This document shows positions 1 through 10,661 of a DNA stretch of 64,000 bases, piece after piece (position 1 is the first letter of the stretch; each line of letters begins with the position of its first letter). A model generated the notes under the pieces. That model made no database searches. It was not told the DNA's origin and was given only the letters and a program-made list of their open reading frames with translations. A program made the translations under genes and the position numbers. The DNA lies in the NCBI GenBank assembly GCA_036872755.1, contig JAVHNS010000015.1:806001-870000 (forward strand). The letters are read 5' to 3'. This DNA comes from Orbilia blumenaviensis (taxonomy: Eukaryota; Ascomycota; Orbiliomycetes; Orbiliales; Orbiliaceae).

Positions 1-646
1 TCTAAATCGTTCTAAGAATAGCCGATAGAATCGAAGTTATAATGATTCTTACAAACGTTGTAAAGTGAAGCTCTTGTTTTGCTTAGTTTATGTTAAAGGC
101 GAAAATGTTTTCCAACTGGCCCACAAGGTAAAGATAGTTTTTAATCCTTTGGAGGATCCTAGGATCCGCTTGCCAGTATTTCTATATATATTAATATTTC
201 TAAAATGGAAGACTCCAGCGAGAACCGCAACGGCTACTTTGACCTCCATAGATGTGTATGGCAATACATTGCGAATAGAACGCTAGAAACCGATACACCT
301 ACTCACCCTGAGCCGGCCTTACAGCTAGTGCGTAGACTGAACATACTGTTGTATTCTCATTTTTTTACTCAATTGTTTTCGCCGTATTTAATTCGCATAT
401 TTAGATGCGTTTGGGACCGAGACTATATTTTACGCTAGGAAATCACGGCCAGCTTGTTTTGTAGCGTATTTAATATCCATTTTACCTTCAAATGGAAGTT
501 TCGGGAAGCTACTCCTAAAACGGTCGAGATGGCATTGCGTTGTTGTGTCGCAAGACCTGTCTCAGCACGTCGCTCCATAAGCAAACCTTCCTAAACAAGC
601 TTATTGGCGTCTGCCATAAAGCTTCCCTCGCCGAGACCGAAAGTAC
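1..646. other. Intergenic DNA, left edge to U1 promoter
   Basis: No convincing gene is seen. The open frames here are short, lack domain signatures and overlap each other. The right end is the upstream region of the first U1 snRNA gene. Confidence 0.5.
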
Positions 647-653
647 TATATAA
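647..653 (+). promoter_or_regulatory. TATA box of U1 snRNA gene copy 1
   Basis: The sequence TATATAA lies 38 bases upstream of the predicted U1 5' end. The second U1 gene has TATAAAAG at almost the same distance, so the position is conserved between the copies. Confidence 0.65.
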
Positions 654-684
654 CCGGCCGCCTCCCACCCCCTCTTCCTTCAGC

Positions 685-835
685 ATACTTACCTTGTGAG
701 AAGGTTGCAGGATCATGAAGTTGTGACCTTTTATTCGTGAGTCCGCATTGCACAGCGTGGTATTTTCACGATAAGTGAATGTCTTCGGGCACTCACCTCG
801 CATTATTTTTGCTCTTTTCTGAAGATTCGTCTTCT
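685..835 (+). ncRNA. U1 spliceosomal snRNA, copy 1
   Basis: U1 snRNA base-pairs with 5' splice sites. Seen in the sequence: the 5' end reads ATACTTACCT, the invariant U1 segment complementary to GTAAGTAT donors. Stem-loop I follows with loop GATCATGAAG, close to the U1-70K-binding loop known from metazoan U1 (GATCACGAAG). Stem-loop II carries the loop ATTGCAC that U1A binds. Stem-loop III is closed by a TTCG tetraloop. An Sm-type site ATTTTTG comes next, then a terminal hairpin GAAGA-TTCG-TCTTC ending near 834. The length of about 151 nt is in the usual U1 range (about 149 in fission yeast and 164 in human, from general knowledge). A TATA box sits 38 nt upstream. The 3' end is placed at the base of the last hairpin and may be off by a few bases. 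Confidence 0.9.
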
Positions 836-2711
836 ATTTTTTCTTCTTGATGCCATAGACGTTGTTTCTATGGGTCGAAAAGAAATTCATACCCTTTGCA
901 ACACTGAATCCCCTTCACGACGGTAATGATCTACCCTGAAATACGAAGGAGGCAAGCGTGTAAATTGGAAAGAACCGCCATGAGTATATGGTCTCGCCAT
1001 CAGCTTCGGATCTACGACATTTATCAGTATCTAAGTTTGTGATATATACGTGATAAACAACTAAGATGGCAAACACCCGTGGAAGCGCGGGGTACATCCA
1101 GTCTACGAGACTAACCCGGACCTCAGTAAAAGCCTTCCACTGGCAGCTTAGCTTCAGACATTCGGATCACAGGTCCCGAAGCTAGTATTGCTCCATGTCT
1201 ATAGTAGAAATCCATTTCTTTGGTAGCTATAGGATTTATTATGAGACTACTATAGGGTATATACGGCTAGGTGTCCCGTCGGTTGTCGCGTGAAAACCAG
1301 ACGTGGTGTCTTGCGCAGTAGCCCGTCGGTCACCAGGCCAGGTAATATTTACGGTTTTAGTGGATGCCAAGTATCTTAATATCGTTATCTTATAATATCA
1401 ATCATAATTATTACTACTGTATTAGGGTTAGCAAAGCGAGACTAGCACGTATCAAGCTATTATTAGTCAACAAAACCTTAGTGATGTAATAAACCTTAAA
1501 ATGCGGAGCCGCTAGTCGCATGTCAAGGTTAATATACCCTATTATATGATCTTATAATATTCAGACGGGCTGATAATGATAATGATAACCGAATAATGAT
1601 AACTTAACCATTTAAGCAGAGCTATAGAAATTAAAGTTTGGAATCGGTTGTTATGCAATCTTATCCGGCCAATTGGCGCCAATCGGATATGTGTTGCTTT
1701 CATTTCCGGGTTAGTATATTCATTAACTTTATGCAGGGCACCGAGCATGAGAAATGCTCTTGAGCTCTTGATGATATTACTCTAGGAATAGGTATACGCT
1801 GTAAAGGTGATCGCGAGTTATGCTAGAAATTCATAACTTCATAACTTAGCTAGATGAACGAGACCAGCTAAATTCAAGGGCGTCATGTCAAACCTGGTTC
1901 CAACGAGATCATGTCAAACCCCCAAGTCTCCTTTCTCCTTCTCCTGTGTTGTCTGGTACCATGACCACAACTCTCTTTGCTTCGTGAAGTTGTTACGTGC
2001 TTCAGTTGGGAGGGCGGATTGCTAGCTGCTGACGCACAGCCTTCGGAGCTCTTGGCCGACGCCCTTGACAGAGCCTCACCCGCATTAATTATTATTAGTA
2101 TATTAGATCTATTGAAAGTGGTGTTTTCTACCCGCCCGGCAGCGCGATAGCCGAAATACAGATATCCTTTTTTTCAAAATAAGGAACAATCGGAAATGCT
2201 GTTTTGTATTCTGATACTTACATGCGAAATAAAAGTCTTGGGGTTTTAGAGTTTTGGCCGGAATCCGGCCTGACTGGTCAACTCGGGCCTGTGGTTCAGA
2301 AATCACCAGGAGGAGCATTCGAACCCCCTCCAAACCCGGCCGTAAATGTTTTTGCTAAGCGATATGATGGCTATGGTTACGAGTCAAGAGCGAGATATGT
2401 CCTCGAAATCCTAGTTTCCTTGTGTTTTACGATCGTAGTTTGATATCGCGCATCATTTGAACATTTGGCCGCTGGGGTTGACTTTGTATCCGATGTCACG
2501 GGTATAAGAAGGGCTTGAGGCGGCCGCCAAAAAATGATTTTTTTCCTCACCATCACAGTTTTTGTCGATACAGCTCTAGGCCTACCTCGTAGGTGACATT
2601 CCTTCTCTCTTCGCTGCTCTTTCATTCCTTTGACCTTCGTCACTCGTTGTCTAAACCACTCTCATTTACCATTTCCACCACTTTCATTCATTTTCTGGAA
2701 AACCTATCAAA
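836..2711. other. Intergenic DNA between U1 copy 1 and the Egh16-like gene
   Basis: No gene is recognised. Open frames here are short and have no family features. It holds one copy of the recurring 10-mer ACGAGACCAG at 1858-1867. The last 100 bases before 2712 are pyrimidine-rich leader-like sequence. Confidence 0.5.
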
Positions 2712-4143
2712 ATGCATTTTTCAAGCCTTTTGACCCCAGCGGCGATCGCTCTTTTGGGCGTATCTGAATTGGCATCTGCCCATCTTGTCTTCGTCAAGGC
2801 TATAGGCAGTGGTGACGACAGCTTTGCCGGATACGGTCTTGGTTATGATCCAGCAAACAAACGAGATTCTGGCGGTTTCTTCCCCTGGCAGAAGGACGTA
2901 ACAGTTTTCGACAAGAAAAATGTTCATACTGCATGGAATAAGCAGTACCTTCATACGGGATGTGGTGTTACCACCGACTCTCTTGTTACTCAAGTACAAA
3001 GAGTCAATCAGGCCAGTTGGCTGCATGTTGCGAAGCACAAGAAGGGATGGCCATGGCCACACGAGAACACCATCGCTGGAGGGTACAATGATATCAAATG
3101 GGGAATTGACCATATGGCTTGGTTGGAATGGGGAAAGAAGACCAGATTTGACAATGCTATCAAGCAGACTCTCAAGAGTGGTATCCCGAAGGTCGTTCCA
3201 GGCGGAAAAGTTAAAGTCACCGTTTGGCAGGTAAGTCATTATCTCTCTACCAACCCATCATAGTATCCAAACTGAGTGTTATAAAATAGGTCAACCAAGA
3301 CGGCGGTGGTCCATTCAAGTGCATGATCGACTATAAAGGCAATGCGAACCAGTGGACAACTGAGAACTTGCCAGTAACTACGACCTGCCAGGGTAATGCT
3401 CATTCTATTCGTCCATGGGGTGGCCCAGCCCCATGTGAGTTCGAGGTTACCTTGCCCGCCAACTTGGAATGCACCGGAAAGTACACCGCGGATAGAATTT
3501 GCATCCTCAGATGCCAAAACCAGGCTGCGTAAGTTACATATTTTACCCTCGCCTAAAAGTAGCGATTCTAACCTTGTATGTTAGTAACGGTCCTTTCGGA
3601 GGGTGCATTCCGCTCCAACAGCTCAAGCCAGTGGTTCAAAAGGTGGTAGAGAAGAAACCAGTTGTCAAACCAGCTCCACCCAAGCCCGTTGTGCAAGCTC
3701 CTAAGGTCGTTACCGTCACGAAAGACAACACCATCACAATCATCCAAGGCGGCAAAACTAGAATCTCCGTTCCTACCAAGGACGCCGTTAAAACTCTCAC
3801 TCAAGTTATCATTGAGCGCCCACCAGTGACAAGAGTCGAAACTGAGCTTAAGACTATCACTGTTGAAAAAGAGGTTTATCCTACGAAGCCACCTACGGAT
3901 ATCGGGGTTAAGCCTATGAAGCCTCCTGTCAGGCCAAATCCAAACAGGAAGCCTACCCCTGAGGAAGTTAAGGCTGGTCTCGGTGGAGAGGAATACGATG
4001 AAGAGACCATTGAGGAGATCAAGAACACACCCATCACCGATGAAGAGAAAGACCAGCTTCATGATCAAATTGGCAAGTCTGATTCATACTACAAGCGAAA
4101 GCTTAGATTCCGCCGCCGAGCCGCCGATGAAGATGAAGAGTAA
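2712..4143 (+). CDS. Egh16-type (appressorium-associated) secreted protein
   Basis: Predicted 438-residue secreted protein of the Egh16/MAS family, first described from appressorium-stage genes of plant-pathogenic fungi; biochemical role unknown. Three exons: introns at 3231-3289 and 3529-3584, both GT-AG, and the frame is kept across both. A signal peptide of about 23 residues ends in ASA, leaving His24 as the probable mature N-terminus. Family marks seen are VNQDGGGPFKC right after intron 1 and LECTGKY...CILRCQNQAA followed by NGPFGGC across intron 2. The tail from about residue 270 is an added low-complexity region: Pro/Lys/Val-rich, then acidic, ending with a basic RFRRRAADEDEE-type end. 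The start is the first ATG before the signal peptide in a good context (TCAAAATG). The family call is firm; the function is not. Confidence 0.85.
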
Positions 4144-4705
4144 ACTTTCCTCTTTCATACTATTTACCGAACTATGGAGACATGACTTTATGAGAAACGA
4201 TTTATGAAGACTCGACTATGATGCAATAGTCTATAGCTCATTCTTGATGGCGTCTTATGTATATATAGAATTTTACAATACAATTCAAGATCACTTGCAA
4301 GTGCTTGATGTCAATGTTGGTGCATCTAGACCTCGCCTAGCCAAGTATACGCGCCTTGTATGGCCCCCGGACTCCACAGCATTGTTTAGAATCGGTGTAT
4401 ACACTGTTATTTATATAGAAATATATTTGACTCGATCTTCAAAAACTCATTCATTAGATATATACGCCTTTCACCTACGTTGGCTGGATATAGCACAAGT
4501 TACTCGCTAAGAATTAGAAGATATTGCAATCCGACAGCAGATCAACAAAGTAATGCAAGTCTTCCGGACTCGTCGAGACAAACCTTCCCAAAACGCGAGA
4601 TCCTTGAAAACTTGGCAGTCCTATTTGACAGATCTTTCTTCCAGCAATGTCGTGTGTTCTGCCCAGAGTTAAGTTGCCTACTAGACCACAACAATCTTTT
4701 CTTTC
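4144..4705. other. Intergenic DNA downstream of the Egh16-like gene
   Basis: 3' flank of the Egh16-like gene. No gene, repeat array or RNA is recognised before the U1 relic. Confidence 0.5.
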
Positions 4706-4740
4706 TCAGATTTACCTTGTGAGAAAGTTGAGAGATTAAG
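4706..4740 (+). pseudogene. Truncated U1 snRNA relic
   Basis: The segment TTTACCTTGTGAGAAAGTTG matches the first part of the two U1 genes in this window (TTACCTTGTGAGAAGGTTG). The match stops after stem-loop I begins: the U1-70K loop, the U1A loop and the Sm site are absent. It is therefore a 5' fragment and not a functional gene. No TATA box is seen at the expected distance. Confidence 0.6.
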
Positions 4741-5307
4741 ATGGCATAATTTGTTAGTTGTAAATGTACATTACGTAGCGTAATTACTTTATATTTTCAG
4801 CTATAAGTCAAGGAGAATATGTTAATTATGTTAGGAAACGTATTTTGATGCATTGCAAAATTACATATAATGCAACAGCAGAGCTGAATTTTGCATTGTC
4901 CTGGAAATGGTTTTATTCTATCCTCTCCTTCGAATCTTCCTCAATTGCATAGGCTTTTCCCCTACATGTCAAGAAAATTTCTTCCCTCAAGAAGCAATTC
5001 CGATTCTTCTGGACAAAATAAATGTCCCTTTTGTGTGCCGCTGACATCCTGATAGCCCGCATATTTGGTGTCGGGCAGTCAGCAATACTGCGCTGATGTA
5101 GCGACGCTTATTTACGAAGATATCCTCCAGTACGCTTTTGTCTGTGGTGATACTCATATTCTTCAAAAAACCTGCGATCTTATCCCCCATAAATTTTGTA
5201 ACCTAGATACGTTATATAGTACAAATTTCAATCGATTTAGGTAGCTTATTTAGCTTTAAACTGTATCTCTGACTTTTGAAGTGCGCTACGTCCTTATAAA
5301 ATAGCCT
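4741..5307. other. Intergenic DNA
   Basis: AT-rich flank between the U1 relic and the 3' end of the small secreted protein gene. The short open frame around 4987-5190 has no recognisable features and is not called. Confidence 0.5.
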
Positions 5308-5679
5308 TTATGCGTTCCAGTCACCGCATGGTCCCCAATTAGAAGCGGCACAGGAAGATCGAGCACCATATCGACAGCAACTTCCCCCTTTGCCACACTG
5401 ATACGCATCAGTGGATTTTCCGCCGGTGCCGAAGGTATAGACCTGGAAGCATTTTCCGCAATAGACACCTGCTACGTACAAACTTCCGATGTTCTTACTA
5501 CAGGTGCAGCCGTTGTAGACGCAGGCGCGCTTGTCGAGGGTGTTGTCCATGCCGACATCAGCAAGGGCCTCAGAAACTGGTTCTGGTTCGGCAAGGGCTT
5601 CAGCAGCGGGCTGTGGGAGAGCAGAGGATAGAGCGGTGGCGGTGAAGCCGAGAGCGATAGCTAGAGTTGTAAAACGCAT
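5308..5679 (-). CDS. Small secreted cysteine-rich protein with Kex2 site
   Basis: Predicted 123-residue secretory preproprotein, single exon. Residues 1-20 are a signal peptide (MRFTTLAIALGFTATALSSA). An acidic Ala/Glu/Pro pro-segment follows to a dibasic Lys50-Arg51 site of the Kex2 type. The mature part is about 72 residues with 10 cysteines, including a Cys-Cys pair and a CxxC, and many Gly and Tyr, so five disulfides are possible. This layout is typical of fungal effectors and antimicrobial-type peptides, but I do not recognise the family. The stop TAA is at 5308-5310. The start is the only Met before the signal peptide. It stands alone, about 1.2 kb from the Egh16-like gene on the other strand. 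Confidence 0.75.
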   Translation of the reverse strand: MRFTTLAIALGFTATALSSALPQPAAEALAEPEPVSEALADVGMDNTLDKRACVYNGCTCSKNIGSLYVAGVYCGKCFQVYTFGTGGKSTDAYQCGKGGSCCRYGARSSCAASNWGPCGDWNA

Positions 5680-8339
5680 GGTGCAGTGTATCTATATTGG
5701 TAAGCATGCATGCGCCAAAGAGCACCCAAGATGCCAGCAGAGAAATATAGTCTCGCCACATACCAGTATTGATTTTCAACAAATTGTTTTAGAGGTTGAT
5801 AGTTCTTATCTTTATTGTGATGCTTTCTATGATGAAAAACAACAAATCAGTTCTAGGGATCAGATATGTCCTTTTATAGATAACACTCGAGGGTTCTGCG
5901 AAAAATGAAGTGACAATCAGCATCAAGATGACGTTATGCTCAGACAAGAGCACAGAGACTTATTCTGGGGTAGCTGCGGAGTTGTAGCGGGTGCGATTGT
6001 TTCAAATGTAATGCTGGGTAGACAAAATTTTGATGCAGAGTTTTAAGCGTCGGCTACATTAGCTAAGTCATCCAAATAACGCATTTAAGATGTCATGATT
6101 GCGGGCCCGGACGAAGCGGGTATGTATATCGACATATTCCAAGTCAATATATATCTCCTAGATGTTATTTACGTAAGTTTTAAACGTATGTCAAGGTAAG
6201 TATGAAGGTAGACTGGGCCAGCTCATAATTGAGGGAAAAGAATAAAGCTGAATATAAATCTCTAGGGTCTGACAAGGTAAGAAGGGGACGGGTTTGATGA
6301 GAATTATCGCTCCACTTTAGTATCAGTATTGTCCGACGATACACACTGGTACCAAGTAAAATAATCTTTATTAATCACTTTCAGCTCGGGCTGGTACCAG
6401 TCTGAGCCGGATTAACCTTGATACCCTGAACCTCTTCGCTCGCCGGTTTTAACCAACCTAGCTCCGTAATTTCCATCTAGTAATTGCTCGGTACGGCGCC
6501 CTTTAGGGCGGCTAGAATATTTTTCCGTCTTGGTCGACTGTAGAACGTCAAGATTTATAATTACTATCAGACAACCGTCAGTCAATTGCATGCCTGTAAG
6601 GTTAATCTTCCACAGATATTCTCCCCTGGAGTCTATAACGTTATCTTAATAGAAGGCATAGAAAAATATGCGTTGGTCCGAGCTTTGTAGGCGAAACCCG
6701 CGTTCGGCCGGTTCATCACGTTAGGCTCGTGTCAGCCGGGTGTTATGCATGCATACCTGCAAGGGCAGGGACGGAAACATATAGCTTGATTTATTAAGCG
6801 GGAGCTGTAAAATGGCCGGTTCGTCCACAAACTTTCGGTTCCCAGATGGTTTTAGTGCATGTACTCTTTGATCAATTTGTTATAGATCAACCGCAGAAAT
6901 TGCCTTCATGCTCTATGCTACGGGATCCTTGAGCTTGAATCAACGCGGAGGAAGTTCGTACTACGAGACCAAATAGCAGGTGTATGTACACATACTTCGA
7001 TATTTTAATATTATTGCGACTGCAATTTTTTACGCTTCAGGAGAAGTAAAAATCTTCAACGACGTCTGAGGCCGAGACTAGTAAAAATCTATGAATACAG
7101 AGCTGGCCTATTGGAATCTTACCCCGGGCTCGGAGGTGCATCGACGAGGTAATTGTGACTATCTATTATTTGTCAAGTTTGAAGGTGATATGCGCTGCAC
7201 TCCATCTGGCTAAAGTTCCCGCTTATATAATCGCATTAAACACTTCAATATCTTTACCAACAATTTTTCCATAGGATCGCTCCGCCGTGATACTTGCTCC
7301 TTCTAAACGCTGCATCACGCATGCCTATCGGCAATTTGGTCCTAAGTAGTTTTTTGTTAGCCGGCAAATATAGAGCTGTCATGTATATTATTGGGGCTTT
7401 CGGAACGTTACATCCGATCATTTGCTACTGAACCATTCTCAGACGACCTTCGTGAAATCACATCCGTTATAACTCGCCCCCGCAAATACTTAGGTACTCC
7501 CCATCGGCAATTTATGGTGGAAATCGATTGCTGAACTTCCATCGCAAGTAACAAGACTTTTGTTTCTTAGGCCTTTAGTAAATAGGGTTTGAACGAATGT
7601 CAGTTTTCGAGGCTACAAGACCCGCATTGATAGAATCAATAATGCTCGCGTACTAGGATTCCGGTCTCGACATTAGCCAAAATGCCGGGAGAAAATAGCA
7701 GTTAATTAATGCAATGCACGGTCCAAAGCGATGCCAACAACACACACCGTTTCTCACGTGTCAATCAATGTTACTTACACACTGGTCTCGTTCCACACGC
7801 CCATTAATATAAGAATAATCTCCGATTAGCTCCCGGCCTTGCAACCTGCGCGCATGCAGTTGAACGGAGTTAGCCGCTAGCATTAATGTCTAACGCACAA
7901 AAGATTGGCTTCTTAGACCTAAACAAGCTAGCTATAGTATTATTGTTTTTAAAAGCATAATGTAGATTCTACGTTCTGCTGCAATCTATTCGTTTTCTAT
8001 ACATGTATCAACTTTCAGTAGTAGACAGCAGTTTATGAGAGGACGTTTGTACGTACGCAGGTGTGTGTGTTAGAGGGCTACAAAAATTGAAACCATCTAA
8101 ATCATTAAATAACTTGCTGATGACGATTGTGCCAAATGGTGATTCCCTCAGTCGGGCCCGGCAAATAACCTCCCGATATCCATAAACCCTTACGTTCTCG
8201 AAGCCTTGCCGTAAAGCAAGTTCCTGTCTGAATTCGTGCGATCATTCGGTCAGGTGTTGGGCTGTTGTATTCTGAACTTCGACTTGGCAAGGTGTGTATC
8301 CCAAAGACGAGACTACCCAAAGGCCAATGCAAAGTAGGT
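5680..8339. other. Gene-poor AT-rich block
   Basis: About 2.7 kb with no convincing coding region on either strand: stops are dense and no frame shows a domain. The 10-mer ACGAGACCAG occurs in reverse at 7792-7801. The minus-strand frame at 8105-8332, next to the protease pseudogene, has no recognised similarity. No transposase, reverse transcriptase or terminal repeat could be identified. Confidence 0.5.
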
Positions 8340-8870
8340 GGTTATCTAGAAAAAACGGAAGGCTTCCTCTTATTTAAACCCAACATTTCGATGGCTTGGA
8401 AACTTGTATTAAATAAAAAGCTTCCAGAGTCGCTTTGTTGCGAAAAAACAGTTCCGCTATCCTCAACACAGATGCACCATTCTTTTGTCGTTTGGCCATT
8501 TTCAACGAGATTCACCCCATTTTTCACGGTGTTTATTACACCAAATGTTGCACCAGTGTTTCTACCGAGCTTGAAGACGCTCTTCCCGGCCACTAGATCA
8601 GTTCAGGTATATAGAAACACGGACAGCTTTTTGGATTGACAATACGGTGGCAGATCAAGTTAAAAGTGTCACCGTTTTCCGACTCTAGATACCCCCCAAC
8701 GGTTCCGTAGACCAGGAGACCCCTCGCACACTAATTCTGACGCCGCGGCTTGGCGCTTTCTCGTAGCTGCCGGCCCGTCGCTTCTTGCGCACGATTCCAT
8801 TTGGCGCAGGACTTTACTGATTCTTCCACTCAAGGTTCCTTAGTCCAGTTGACCTGCCTGAACATGGTAC
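8340..8870 (-). pseudogene. Internally deleted copy of the trypsin-like protease gene
   Basis: Reading the minus strand gives, in order, blocks homologous to the intact gene at 10662-12529. First comes an N-terminal block (about 8865-8795), including a near copy of AAGTCAACTGGACTAGGAAC. It joins directly to the exon 1 end (about 8790-8645; GTVGGYLESENGDTF retained). A foreign filler of about 40 nt follows (8596-8634), then an exon 3 block (about 8593-8345; GATFGVINTVKNGV and SDSGSFLFNT). Roughly 500 nt of exon 1 and all of exon 2 are missing. The His motif reads ICHRI instead of TCHHV, the Ser motif reads SDSGS instead of GDSGS, and there are stops and frame changes. It is a dead, rearranged, inverted duplicate. 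Confidence 0.8.
8596..8634 (+). repeat. 39-bp segment shared with the caspase-like locus
   Basis: This stretch matches 16901-16939, just downstream of the caspase-like gene, with 3 mismatches in 39 bases by eye. Here it sits at the junction between the exon 1 and exon 3 blocks of the protease pseudogene. It is absent from the intact protease gene. Confidence 0.75.
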
Positions 8871-10661
8871 CAATATCTCAAATGAGCTTATCTTTGAATC
8901 AGAATACTAGAGACTTATCGAAAATATAATGGTACAGGAAAAGTACAACATTTGGAGTGATTGAAAGATAGCTCGCTGACTAAAGTACTCTTCGGCTGTA
9001 GTATTTTTAGATATATTTACAGAGGTGCTTTTATGCCTGCCACGAGCGAAATCTACCTTTGATCGATCAGACATATTTATTGTTAGTATAAGTGCGTTGG
9101 TATGATCTACCCTGAGCTACGCTCAGTCAAGCTCACGAGCAAACACCCCATACAAATACGGATGGGTGTGGAGACTCCAACAATAGTTTGTCCAAACAAA
9201 CCTTCCTAATAGGGACCCGACACAATGTCAGCAAGTTTCCCTCATTTCTTGGTGCTGCCTATTTAATCAGCCCCTAACACACAAGCAACACAGACTTTGC
9301 ACCAGTGAATATTTCACGGTCTTACAGTTGAAAAGTCATAGCATCGGGAATCCAGTTTGTTGTTGCGATTCTAGTTACTCAAGTGTATTTAGGTTGCAGG
9401 CAATGCTTTGAATTTCCATGTAACAGTCGTTAGCTGCTACGCACATTGTAGTCTCGAACCCATTGCATAGATGAAATTCCAAATAAATCCGTTCCTATTA
9501 AGCCGCTTCGGAAAACGACCAATTGTAGACATTGAAGAACCGTATCTGACAAAGCCTACTTTTGTATTTATGCATGCAAGTAGTCGACATGTAATTGACT
9601 CCTTATACTCGCAGCTTGCCTTCAAAGTTATAGACTAGGTTTGCGGTCGGATGGCCCTCCGCCTTTGTGGCTCCTGGGAGCGAAACCAGATCGACCTGTG
9701 CACCTCCAATGGCTTGGTTTCTGTCAAGATGGATGTTGTGATCAAATCAACGGGCTATATACGCCTTGAGGCTGGTGTTATCGAGAAACATAGTTTCCCT
9801 CAATACGTATGCGTTCGGTCCACGATACCTTATTAAACCTCCCTTTTATGATGTTGGTTGAGTTCGCTTCAGTAACGGTAAAGCTTAGAGGGGTTTGTGC
9901 AGTTAATTATGACTAGTCTCGTTCCTTAAATGACTAGCTACTGTGCCAGAAGTGCCTAGGGGATTAATACAGTATTAATGCGGTGTTATGATTTAAATCG
10001 TCATTACAGCAGTATTATCACCAACAATACGGTATTGATACAGTATTGTGATGGCAATACCTCCATACAACTGGATTAAAACAGTGTACTCAAAAACCCC
10101 ATTGTTCTGGGGTTCGAGACTAGTAGGTATTATACTAGGTCTAGACTGCAGTTTTAGCTTACAAGCTCTCCTGGAGTAGAGGCGAACCCAGTTGGTATCA
10201 ATGTATCCTCCTATCAAAGAAAGCCGTTTAGCATTTTCGACTTAGTTCTCATAATTAGGTAATTAATGACCATTTTATCTATTATGGATTTGAAATAATC
10301 CCACCCCCCAAAGATCATGCTGATCCAACCTTAAAATACAACAATATGTGAGAGATGAATGATGATTTGTTGATGTCTAGTATAAGTCGAGACAGAAAGT
10401 GAGAACTTTATTTTACACTTTATTAATATTCTGATCTGCTATTCGATCTTCTCTCCATATTCTTCCAATAGTCCTCCCGTGTCCTCACTATATTTATATA
10501 TAGAAATATCGCTGTAAATATATCTAAAAAAAACTACTATGGCCGTAGAATACTCTGCTCCCTGAATAATCTTTCAACCACTCCCAATATTCTACTTTCC
10601 TTATATCAATATATACATCTCTATTATTCTGACCCACCAGTCCATTTGGGATATCCATATC
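8871..10661. other. Gene-poor AT-rich block
   Basis: No gene is supported. The short plus-strand frame at 9651-9836 begins abruptly and has no recognised features. The sequence around 9960-10060 is rich in variants of 'acagtattg'. The 150 bases before 10662 are pyrimidine-rich and serve as the leader of the protease gene. Confidence 0.5.

Noticed and set aside
591..803. Minus-strand frame shared with one at 13838-14123
   Set aside because: The similarity between the two frames is explained by the U1 snRNA genes on the opposite strand.
2721..3239. 172-codon minus-strand frame
   Set aside because: Complete overlap with exon 1 of the Egh16-like gene. There are no features of its own.
5680..10661. 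A transposable element in the gene-poor block
   Set aside because: No transposase, integrase, reverse transcriptase or terminal repeat could be recognised. RIP-degraded elements may be present but cannot be shown by eye.
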